This document shows positions 28,076-35,242 of a DNA stretch of 64,000 bases, in pieces. The notes under the pieces were generated by a model that did no database searches, was not told the DNA's origin, and saw only the letters and a list, made by a program, of their open reading frames with translations. The translations under genes and the position numbers were made by a program. The stretch comes from Pseudoselenomonas ruminantium. Lineage in GTDB: Bacteria; Bacillota; Negativicutes; Selenomonadales; Selenomonadaceae. The stretch covers positions 1 through 64,000 of the forward strand of contig NZ_FNJQ01000012.1 of NCBI RefSeq assembly GCF_900104055.1. The letters run 5' to 3'. Within the stretch, counting starts at the first letter, position 1. Each line of letters begins with the position of its first letter.

Positions 28076-28095
28076 GGCAGGAGATTCCTCCTGCC
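28076..28095. repeat. hairpin after tpsB
   Basis: GGCAGGAG (28076-28083) pairs with CTCCTGCC (28088-28095). No T run follows, so it may be an RNA-stabilising or weak termination structure between tpsB and the flagellar operon. Confidence 0.4.
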
Positions 28096-28149
28096 GTCAC
28101 GAATAAACGAATTAATCGAAAATATACACGCCCAAGGAGTGAGGAGAAT

Positions 28150-28560
28150 ATGGCTGGAAAAATCAAGAACTGTCCTGTATGCGGGAAACTTTTCAGTGAC
28201 ACAGGGCATGGGTGCTGCATGGATTGTTATGATAAGATCCTGGAGAAGGAACGGGAAGTGGTGAACTATGTCCGCGACCATCGGGGGGCGAAGATTCCCG
28301 AGATTTGCGAAGCCACCGGCGCTCCTTCCGGTATGGTCAAGAAGATGATCCGCGAGGGACGCTTCGAACAGATTGGGGTAAAGATGACGTACCCTTGCGA
28401 GAAATGTGGTGCGCCGATTTTTTCGGGCAAGATCTGCCAGTCCTGTGAGGAAGCTGCCAGAGCTGAACTGCAGAAGCAGGCGGCGCTGCAGACAGCCGCA
28501 CGGCAAATGGCCAAGACGGATCAGAACAGAGGACAGGGCTTCCGGTCCAAGGATCGTTAA
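28150..28560 (+). CDS. yvyF: YvyF-like flagellar operon zinc-finger protein
   Basis: A 136-residue cytosolic protein of the YvyF (TIGR03826) type. It has two cysteine clusters, CPVCGKLF with CCMDCY at the N terminus and CEKCG with CQSC in the second half, likely binding zinc. Between them is a helix-turn-helix-like stretch (IPEICEATGAPSGMVKKMI). In Bacillus the homologue opens the yvyF-flgM-flgN-flgK-flgL operon, the same order as here. The ribosome-binding site is GAGGAG. Molecular role is not established. Confidence 0.85.
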   Translation: MAGKIKNCPVCGKLFSDTGHGCCMDCYDKILEKEREVVNYVRDHRGAKIPEICEATGAPSGMVKKMIREGRFEQIGVKMTYPCEKCGAPIFSGKICQSCEEAARAELQKQAALQTAARQMAKTDQNRGQGFRSKDR

Positions 28561-28661
28561 TAATTTCTTAATAAATAAGAAGGTTTCAGTATTTATACAT
28601 GATAATGGGCGAAAAAAGCCGATTTATGGAGTAAAATGACTGTAATCCTAAATAATGACCG

Positions 28662-28690
28662 AAAAGCAGGAATTAAGTTTCCTGCTTTTT
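28662..28690 (+). terminator. intrinsic terminator after yvyF, overlapping the flgM promoter
   Basis: AAAAGCAGGAA (28662-28672) pairs with TTCCTGCTTTT (28679-28689) around the loop TTAAGT, then more T. The loop contains the -35 element of the next promoter. The stretch 28561-28661 holds no gene. Confidence 0.8.
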
Positions 28691-28700
28691 TTGTCGATAG
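28673..28700 (+). promoter_or_regulatory. putative sigma-28 promoter of flgM
   Basis: TTAAG (28673-28677), a 17-base spacer and CGATAG (28695-28700). A sigma-28 promoter before its own anti-sigma factor gene would give negative feedback, as known in other flagellar systems. Confidence 0.7.
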
Positions 28701-28769
28701 TTCAAACAGAAGATACAGTGTAACTTCAATAGATGTAAGGAAAATAATGGATTACAGGTGGTGAAAACG

Positions 28770-29048
28770 ATGATTATCAATGGTAATGTACAGGCCGTGG
28801 CCGGAGCTTACAGCGTAAGTTCGGCGGGCGGCGTGAAACGGACTGGCAATGTGCGGGATGTTGCAAAGAGCGACGAAGTTGTCCTGTCCCATGAAGGACA
28901 GAGCTTCAGCAGTATGCTGCAGAAGCTCCAGAATATGGACGAAGTTCGCGGGGAAAAAGTTCAGAACCTCAGCGAGAAATTCGCCAACGGCAGTTACAAT
29001 GTGCCCAGCGAAAATATTGCAGCCAGCCTTTTAGGCATCCGGTTCTAA
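28770..29048 (+). CDS. flgM: anti-sigma-28 factor FlgM
   Basis: A 92-residue protein that binds and inhibits the flagellar sigma factor until the hook-basal body is complete and FlgM is exported. Typical features are small size, a disordered N-terminal half and the C-terminal sigma-binding helices with RGEKVQNLSEKFANGSYNV, a FlgM signature. The ATG at 28770 is preceded by AGGTGGTG; GTG codons at 28758 and 28761 are in frame but fall on that site. First gene behind the sigma-28-like promoter and upstream of flgN and flgK. Confidence 0.92.
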   Translation: MIINGNVQAVAGAYSVSSAGGVKRTGNVRDVAKSDEVVLSHEGQSFSSMLQKLQNMDEVRGEKVQNLSEKFANGSYNVPSENIAASLLGIRF

Positions 29049-29075
29049 GATCAAGCAGGTGGGAGGAATTATGGC

Positions 29076-29558
29076 ATGTGGCAGGAGTTTGCAAATACAC
29101 TGAATGAGCTCAACAAGGATTATCAAGCACTGATTGAAATAGGCAAAAAGAAACGCACGGCCTTAGTTCTGGTGGATATGAAAACCGTGGAAGCCCTGCT
29201 GCCGGAAGAGGAAAAACTCACCGGTCATATTGCCCAATTGGAAAAGCGGCGGCAGGCTGTGCTGCTGAAACTGGCTGTCACCAGTGAAAAACTGGGGCCG
29301 GATTCCAGGATGGATGATATCATGGGGCTTATCCCCGCAGGGAAGCTGCGTATGGTGGTGCAGAATCTATACAGCATGCTGCAGGCCACCGTAAAGGAAG
29401 CAAAGGAACTCAGCGAGGGCAATGCCCTGCTGATCCGCGCCGCGATGGAAGCAGCCGCGTTTCATCTGAACCGCTTAGGCGGAGCCACGGTGGAACCGGC
29501 CTATGGCAAGGGCGGCGAAGTTGTTTCCCATCGCAAGAATCTTGATTTTAATGCATAA
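29076..29558 (+). CDS. flgN: FlgN-like flagellar export chaperone
   Basis: A 160-residue, largely helical, charged protein of the FlgN family, the cytosolic chaperone for hook-associated proteins FlgK and FlgL. The family is recognised from the N-terminal helical hairpin (NTLNELNKDYQALIEIGKKK), the central EEEKLTGHIAQLEKRRQ and its position between flgM and flgK as in Bacillus. It has no signal peptide. A ribosome-binding site, GGGAGG, precedes the ATG. Confidence 0.85.
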   Translation: MWQEFANTLNELNKDYQALIEIGKKKRTALVLVDMKTVEALLPEEEKLTGHIAQLEKRRQAVLLKLAVTSEKLGPDSRMDDIMGLIPAGKLRMVVQNLYSMLQATVKEAKELSEGNALLIRAAMEAAAFHLNRLGGATVEPAYGKGGEVVSHRKNLDFNA

Positions 29559-29616
29559 AAGCTTTCTTCTTGAGGAGAAGGCAGCAGCCATAAGGCTGAC
29601 GGATGAGGTGGATTCT

Positions 29617-30084
29617 ATGGACGAAGCAGTACGTTTGCTGAGGGCTCAGGTGTTGCTCAGCAATCAATGTTTGGAAAAAATCAAAGCACTGAAAAACAAC
29701 TTGCAAGCAGAAGATAAAGGCGCCAATATCGTTGCTGCGGTACAGTCTCTGGAACCTGCCTTGCTGGAATTGGGGAAACTGGAAAAGGAAAAAAGGGATT
29801 TTTTACATAAGCAAAGCGCAAGGGATATGCGGACGTTTATTAGTCGGATGCCTCCGTCAGAGGAATGGGAAATCCTCGTGCATCTCTTTCACCGCACGCA
29901 GGAATTTGAACAATCTATGCGTGGGGAAATTTCTGCTGCGAAGTTACTATTGGAACGGGGAAAGAAATACGTGGATTATAACGTCAATGTCATGACCCGG
30001 ACCGTAGCGAACAATACCTATAATCAGGAGGCAGCAGAAAGCGGAAGCCAGCGCGGGATCAAGATGTTTGATTCCAGCGTCTAA
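29617..30084 (+). CDS. second helical FlgN-like / flagellar operon protein
   Basis: A protein of about 155 residues, predicted almost entirely alpha-helical, with long charged helices (EAVRLLRAQVLLSNQCLEKI and LLERGKKYVDYNVNVMTRT). The ATG at 29617 follows GGATGAGGTGG; an upstream in-frame ATG at 29551 would overlap the flgN stop but lacks a ribosome-binding site. It sits between flgN and flgK. The overall size and the C-terminal half (RGKKYVDYNVN, then a Gln/Ser-rich end) recall FlgN-type chaperones, so it may be a paralogue dedicated to one hook protein. The function is inferred from position. Confidence 0.7.
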   Translation: MDEAVRLLRAQVLLSNQCLEKIKALKNNLQAEDKGANIVAAVQSLEPALLELGKLEKEKRDFLHKQSARDMRTFISRMPPSEEWEILVHLFHRTQEFEQSMRGEISAAKLLLERGKKYVDYNVNVMTRTVANNTYNQEAAESGSQRGIKMFDSSV

Positions 30085-30130
30085 GCAGCAATCAGTTTTT
30101 GCCAGGATGTGGCAGAGGAAAGAATGGGTG

Positions 30131-31942
30131 ATGAATATGCGTTCCACATTTTCCGGACTGAATACAATGGTTCGCGGCGTTTTTGCAAATCAGTTATCAT
30201 TGGATACGGTTGGTCATAATATAACCAACGCTTCGACAGAGGGCTATTCCCGTCAGGCTGTGAATCAGGCAGCTACCAGGGCGCAGGAAGTATCGTCATT
30301 ATACGGCGGAGCTATGGTAGGTACGGGCGTTGATACCATGTCAATCCTGCGCGCACGCAATGTCTATGCCGATAAGCAGTTCTGGTCGGAGACAGCTACC
30401 CATGAATATTACAAGAACCAGCAGGTGAACTACGATAAGTTAGAGGTTATCTTTGACGATTCCGATAAGACCGGCCTGCTTAATTCCATAGAACAGTTCT
30501 ATAAAGCCTGGAATGACCTGTCGGCCAATGCCTCTACGAACAGTAACCGGGTTACGGTGCTCGAACAGGCCAATATCTTTATTGACCGGATGAAGACGGC
30601 GGCTTCTCAGTTGCAGGAGCAGATCAATGCCCAATATGATGATATGAAGATTCATATCAATACGATCAATGATATCAATTCACAGATCGTGGAACTGAAC
30701 AAGAATATCATGAGTTCGGAAGCTGTGGGAGCGCAGGCCAACGATTTGCGTGACCAGCGTGACCTTTTGGTGGACGAGCTGTCCAAATATATGAACCTCA
30801 ATGTCTATGAGGACGAAAAGGGTATGTATACCGTGGTGTCGAACGGCCTTTCCATGATTAACGGCATCAACAAGCTGACATTGGAGATGTCAGATCCTTA
30901 TAATAATAAGACGTATGGCATCAATGATTACAACATCATGATCAAGGAATCCGGTGTGAGCTATGTACCGCTGAATGGCAGCCTGAAAGCTCAGCTGGAT
31001 ACCGTGGCTGAGAATAAGGGATACATCAATAAGCTGGCGGATATGGCTGGCTTTATGATGACAACCTTCAATGAAATGCATCAGCAGGGGGCCGGTATCG
31101 ATGGTACCGATAAGGACTTCGGCAGCTTCACGAATAGCAGCAACTACACGGGCCCTTCCTATGGACGCAATTTCTTCGGTGATGATAATACGGTGTATTC
31201 GTGGGATAATACGACACACAAGGTCGTGGCTACGGAATTCACCTATGATAGTATCACACGTTCCTTTGAGCCGGATACTACTTATGATGATAATGGGACG
31301 ACTATCCGCCCGGTCAAAGTGAAGATTGAAGGGGATCTCAATGAGATTGAATATCTGGATGGCATCAATATCATCAATGCCATGCAGGTCAATTCCAAGC
31401 TTACAGAATCCGGCGGCACAACATTGATTGCTGCCCGCAAGCTGGTTGTGGAAAAAGAAGTTAATGAAGGGACGTATACAGGCAACTATGTGGTCAATGT
31501 AAATGGCTCCGGCGACGGCACAAATGCCGTAAACCTCAGCAGCTTGTTCAATCTCGATGCTTCCAATGTAACGAATACCGCTAATATTTCTGTGCGATAT
31601 ACAGAGGATGGCGGTGCTACTTATACCAGCGTTGACCTTAGTGAAACGATACGCGCCGATACCAATGCTGTGGGCAAGATTTCCTTGAATGCCTATTATA
31701 ATTCCGCCATGTCCCAGCTGGGCACGGATGCCAAATCTACGGATACCAAGGAAAGTGCACAGGAAGATCTGATCACGCAGATTGTCAACTGGCGTTCCTC
31801 CACCTCCGGCGTTGACTGGAACGAGGAACTGACCAATATGATCAAATTCCAAAAAGGCTATAGTGCCTGCTCCCGCTGTCTCACCACCATGGATGAGATG
31901 CTCGACCGCTTGATCAACAGCACCGGCACTGTCGGAAGATAA
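30131..31942 (+). CDS. flgK: flagellar hook-associated protein 1 FlgK
   Basis: A 603-residue hook-filament junction protein secreted by the flagellar apparatus. The N terminus has the rod/hook signature (STFSGLNTMVRGVFANQLSL then GHNITNASTEGYSRQ). The C terminus has the matching FlgK_C helix (NWRSSTSGVDWNEELTNMIKFQKGYSACSR). The start at 30131 gives the canonical N terminus; the frame is open to 30068, inside the previous gene, without family similarity. Cotranscribed with flgL 14 bases downstream. Confidence 0.95.
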   Translation: MNMRSTFSGLNTMVRGVFANQLSLDTVGHNITNASTEGYSRQAVNQAATRAQEVSSLYGGAMVGTGVDTMSILRARNVYADKQFWSETATHEYYKNQQVNYDKLEVIFDDSDKTGLLNSIEQFYKAWNDLSANASTNSNRVTVLEQANIFIDRMKTAASQLQEQINAQYDDMKIHINTINDINSQIVELNKNIMSSEAVGAQANDLRDQRDLLVDELSKYMNLNVYEDEKGMYTVVSNGLSMINGINKLTLEMSDPYNNKTYGINDYNIMIKESGVSYVPLNGSLKAQLDTVAENKGYINKLADMAGFMMTTFNEMHQQGAGIDGTDKDFGSFTNSSNYTGPSYGRNFFGDDNTVYSWDNTTHKVVATEFTYDSITRSFEPDTTYDDNGTTIRPVKVKIEGDLNEIEYLDGINIINAMQVNSKLTESGGTTLIAARKLVVEKEVNEGTYTGNYVVNVNGSGDGTNAVNLSSLFNLDASNVTNTANISVRYTEDGGATYTSVDLSETIRADTNAVGKISLNAYYNSAMSQLGTDAKSTDTKESAQEDLITQIVNWRSSTSGVDWNEELTNMIKFQKGYSACSRCLTTMDEMLDRLINSTGTVGR

Positions 31943-31956
31943 ATGAGGTGAAATAA

Positions 31957-33300
31957 ATGTCTATTCGTGTCAGCAGTAATCAAATGGTCTATGGCTATCA
32001 GAAGCAATTGAATGATGCAAATACCAGACAGACAACGTTGCTCGAGCAGGGGGATGGCAGCAAGTTGCACCGCCCGTCTGATGCGCCCGTAGACTATTCC
32101 AAGTTTATCCGTTATGATGCGAGTCTCAATGAGAACGAGCAATATACGAATAACGTAGACAATGCGATTTCCTGGATGAAGACCTCGGATTCGGCGCTGG
32201 TCAACATGACCGCCATCCAGACCACGTTCAAGGAAAAGACCATTGCGGCAGCCAATGATACCAACAATACCGTAGACATGGCCGCTATTGGCAAAGAAAT
32301 GATGGCCGAGATTCAGGAACTTATTTCCTTGGGCAATACCATGCAGGGAGATCGCTATGTATTCGGCGGCCAGCGCGACCTGACCAAGCCTTTTGAACTG
32401 TCCGAGGATAAGATAGATCGCGGACTGGCCAAGACGCTCGATGTCAATCAGGAGGCGTTTTTCTCTGGCGACTTAGGTATCAATACCAATGGTTCCTTGC
32501 GTCAGATGCTCACGCTGGAGGGCGAGACCCGTGATGGCAATGTGGTGAAATATTATCTGAATACGAAAAACGGCAAGTTCTATTCGGAAGATTTTGTCGA
32601 AAACGGTTATAAGGACATTGTCGCCCAGGATGCCAAGGCTACTGTCAAGGCTGGACAGGAGGCAGGGACTGTTTCCGGTTGGGGCGGCAGTACGGATGTG
32701 GGCAAATATTTTTATAATACCGGACAAATAAAGGCTGATGGCGAAACGTTTCATGTAGATGTTACGTTGAATGGTGAGCCCGTAACGCTGAAATTTAAGA
32801 CTGTCCGTCAGCAGCTGGCCTCTTATACCGGGGATAACAATCAAATCTCCATGGTCAAGAAAAATGGCACGACAGAGCCAACGGCTGATGCTGTGAATGT
32901 CACAGGGCCCCAGATCTTTGGCTGTGATATCTTCGACGATCCGGATTCCGGCAATGCCTATTCTGGCACGGCTATGCTCAATGAGATGCTGACTGTGCAT
33001 ACCAAGGTGGTCTCGGATGACCACAGATGGCTGGTGACCGATGGCCAGACTGTTTCCGACACGGCGCATGCGGTAACGGTAGAGACGGAAACCTTCCTGG
33101 GCGCGCGTCAGCAGCTCTACACTTCCGCCAAGACCATGCTGGGCAATCAGAATGAGACCATAACCAGCGATATCACGGATGTAGGTTCTACGGATGTGGC
33201 CAAACTGGCCGTGCGGCTGATGCAGGAACAGACTATCTACAATATGAGCCTGTCCCTGGGCGCCCGAATCCTCCCGCAGAGCTTAGCTGATTATCTGTAA
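31957..33300 (+). CDS. flgL: flagellar hook-associated protein 3 FlgL
   Basis: A 447-residue junction protein between FlgK and the flagellin filament. It shares the flagellin-like N-terminal coiled coil (RVSSNQMVYGYQKQLNDANT, then AISWMKTSDSALVNM) and the C-terminal helix (VAKLAVRLMQEQTIYNMSL). It has an insert of about 150 residues in the middle, making it longer than the roughly 300-residue Bacillus protein. The ribosome-binding site is GAGGTG. Confidence 0.93.
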   Translation: MSIRVSSNQMVYGYQKQLNDANTRQTTLLEQGDGSKLHRPSDAPVDYSKFIRYDASLNENEQYTNNVDNAISWMKTSDSALVNMTAIQTTFKEKTIAAANDTNNTVDMAAIGKEMMAEIQELISLGNTMQGDRYVFGGQRDLTKPFELSEDKIDRGLAKTLDVNQEAFFSGDLGINTNGSLRQMLTLEGETRDGNVVKYYLNTKNGKFYSEDFVENGYKDIVAQDAKATVKAGQEAGTVSGWGGSTDVGKYFYNTGQIKADGETFHVDVTLNGEPVTLKFKTVRQQLASYTGDNNQISMVKKNGTTEPTADAVNVTGPQIFGCDIFDDPDSGNAYSGTAMLNEMLTVHTKVVSDDHRWLVTDGQTVSDTAHAVTVETETFLGARQQLYTSAKTMLGNQNETITSDITDVGSTDVAKLAVRLMQEQTIYNMSLSLGARILPQSLADYL

Positions 33301-33309
33301 TATGATAAG

Positions 33310-33358
33310 CCTTCCCCTTGAGGGGAAGGGGGACCGCGAAGTAGTGGATGAGGTGTGA
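33310..33358. repeat. palindrome-containing element after flgL, possible dispersed repeat
   Basis: CCTTCCCCT (33310-33318) and AGGGGAAGG (33321-33329) form a tight hairpin, followed by GGGACCGCGAAGTAGTGGATGAGGTGTGA-type sequence to about 33358. It lacks a T run. It has the look of a REP-like intergenic element; only one copy is present in this window. The rest of the gap to 33458 contains a -10-like TAAAAT near 33396. Confidence 0.4.
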
Positions 33359-33457
33359 TTTTAAATATTTTTCAAGATATTTTAAGAAAAACATGGTAAA
33401 ATAGGAGTAAGTAAAAGGATTTAGCAGGAATTTCCCATGGAGAGGGTGAAGTAATCT

Positions 33458-34036
33458 ATGCTAAGGCTTAATATGCGGTTTACCCAGCCGATGATCAGCA
33501 TTCATACACAGCTGGGAAAACTGGAAGCTCACTCGACACCCGCCGAGCTGCATACGAACGGACGGCAGGCTCGCTCCAACCGACATTGGACACAGCCGTC
33601 CGTGGAGATAGACCAATATCCGAGCCGTCATGCGTACGGCAACGATAATCATACCGACTTTGCCAAAAAATATGGGCAGCAGGGCTTTGCAGACCTGTCG
33701 AAAACCACTTCCCGCTGGACACAGGAAGCCTGGGACAATGTGGAGAATAGTGGCAAGAAAGGGCGCAACCCGGTGAAACAGCGGTATGACAGCAAACTGC
33801 AGCAGGAGATAATGAAACAACGGCATATCGTTACGGAACTTATTCCGGATCCTGTCATCAAATTCCATCCGCCAGAGGCGGTGGGGGATATTGATGTGGG
33901 CGATGTGACCGTAGATATCACGGCTGATTACAAAGCTCAGACGAACTTTACTCCTGGCAAGGTCGACATCTATCTGCAGCAAAAAGCAGATGTACGGCGG
34001 TGGCTAACTGAGGACAGGTACGATATTTACGCATGA
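33458..34036 (+). CDS. YviE-like flagellar operon protein (DUF6470)
   Basis: A 192-residue soluble protein of the DUF6470 type. It is recognised by the N-terminal MISIHTQLGKL and PSVEIDQYPSRHAYG segments, the FAKKYGQQGF motif and the C-terminal PGKVDIYLQQKADVR. In Bacillus yviE sits between flgL and fliW exactly as here. Biochemical role unknown. A new transcript may start here, because a gap of 157 bases with a hairpin separates it from flgL. Confidence 0.8.
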   Translation: MLRLNMRFTQPMISIHTQLGKLEAHSTPAELHTNGRQARSNRHWTQPSVEIDQYPSRHAYGNDNHTDFAKKYGQQGFADLSKTTSRWTQEAWDNVENSGKKGRNPVKQRYDSKLQQEIMKQRHIVTELIPDPVIKFHPPEAVGDIDVGDVTVDITADYKAQTNFTPGKVDIYLQQKADVRRWLTEDRYDIYA

Positions 34037-34069
34037 TAAAAAATTCACGCGGAAGTGGAGGCAGAGCAG

Positions 34070-34516
34070 ATGAGAAAAGTCAACACATTAAGATTCGGTG
34101 AAGTGGAAGTAGCAGAGGAAAAAGTAGTACATTTTGCTGATGGGATTCCCGCTTTTGAAGATGAACATGAGTTTGTGATTGTTCCTTATGATGAAGAAAG
34201 CCCGTATGTGTTCTTGCAATCGCTGGCAACGCCGGATTTGGCGTTCCTGATGACGATGCCCTTTGTATTCTTCCCCAATTATGAGTTTGAAATCGATGAT
34301 GAGAATCAGGATAAGCTTTCCCTGACCAATCAGGATGATATGCTCATTTATACGCTGATCACGGTGAATAATGGCAAAGTGCAGGATATGACGGCCAACC
34401 TGATGGCGCCGGTTGTCCTGAACACGGCCAATATGCAAGCCCGTCAGCTCGTACTTGATAAGAGCGGCTATACGACCAAGCATAGATTGTTTCCGGAAAA
34501 TAAGGAGGAACAATAA
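34070..34516 (+). CDS. fliW: flagellar assembly factor FliW
   Basis: A 148-residue cytosolic protein that binds free flagellin and, when released, binds and antagonises CsrA, coupling flagellin translation to export. Family features are LRFGEVEVAEEKVVHFADGIPAF near the N terminus (shown only as FGEVEVAEE and FADGIPAFE), and the late segment NLMAPVVLNTANMQARQLVL (20 residues). The start at 34070 follows GGAGG; an in-frame GTG at 34055 is on that site. Its stop overlaps the csrA start by one base, so the two antagonists are translationally coupled. Confidence 0.94.
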   Translation: MRKVNTLRFGEVEVAEEKVVHFADGIPAFEDEHEFVIVPYDEESPYVFLQSLATPDLAFLMTMPFVFFPNYEFEIDDENQDKLSLTNQDDMLIYTLITVNNGKVQDMTANLMAPVVLNTANMQARQLVLDKSGYTTKHRLFPENKEEQ

Positions 34517-34743
34517 TGCTCGTACTTACTCGCAAACCGCGTCAACAGATTATGATTGGGGATGATATCGTCATCAATGTGGTAGAAGTTCAGGGGGACA
34601 ACGTCCGCATTGCCATCGATGCACCCCGCGAAATAAAAATCTATCGTGGCGAGATCTATCGCGCGATACAGGAAGAGAATCAGCAAGCGGCCGCTCCAGT
34701 GCCCATGGATTTGGACTTAAGCGCTGGCCTGCCGAAAGAATAA
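34516..34743 (+). CDS. csrA: carbon storage regulator / translational repressor CsrA
   Basis: A 75-residue RNA-binding dimer that blocks translation by binding GGA motifs in mRNA leaders, classically the flagellin leader. The start MLVLTRKPRQQIMIGDDI and the RVAIDAP-like RIAIDAPREIKIYRGEIY are diagnostic. The C-terminal tail (about 60-75) is longer and acidic, as in FliW-regulated CsrA proteins of Firmicutes. One-base overlap with fliW. Confidence 0.96.
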   Translation: MLVLTRKPRQQIMIGDDIVINVVEVQGDNVRIAIDAPREIKIYRGEIYRAIQEENQQAAAPVPMDLDLSAGLPKE

Positions 34744-34791
34744 TTAAATTTTTAGTTAGGGAAACTGGTGTGAATCTACGGAGGGATCGAC

Positions 34792-35229
34792 ATGGTAGGA
34801 AAAATTCAGGACATAGTATCGGCCTCGATTGTGGCCGGTGCTGCGGAGCGGGTTGGCAGCAGTGATACGGCGACCAAGGTCGTGGCCAGTGAAAGCCAGG
34901 AACCAAAGGTGCAGCGTCTCGAAGATACCCGCGACGCACAAAAGTACAATCAGGCGGAAGAAAAAGAAGATCAAAGCAAGGCCGGCGAAGAACGCGAGCC
35001 TATGGATGAGAAATCCGTGAGCTTCATGACCAAGGAATTAAACGAGATCATGAGCCGGATCAACTGTAACCTTGTGTTCCAGTATCACAAGGATGTGGAC
35101 AGAATGTCCGTGAAGATGCTGGACAAGAAAACACAGGAAGTAATCAAGGAAGTGCCGCCGGAAGAAATGCTGGAGCAGATTGCCAAGGCCAGAGAGTGGT
35201 TGGGCGCCTTCCTCGATAAGAATGCCTGA
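34792..35229 (+). CDS. flaG: FlaG family flagellar protein
   Basis: A 145-residue protein. The first 80 residues are low-complexity, charged and probably disordered. The C-terminal 65 form the FlaG domain (LNEIMSRINCNLVFQYHKDV, then VKMLDKKTQEVIKEVPPEEM). FlaG proteins influence filament length and are commonly encoded just before fliD, as here. Ribosome-binding site GGAGGG. Confidence 0.9.
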   Translation: MVGKIQDIVSASIVAGAAERVGSSDTATKVVASESQEPKVQRLEDTRDAQKYNQAEEKEDQSKAGEEREPMDEKSVSFMTKELNEIMSRINCNLVFQYHKDVDRMSVKMLDKKTQEVIKEVPPEEMLEQIAKAREWLGAFLDKNA

Positions 35230-35242
35230 GGAGGTGTGAATC

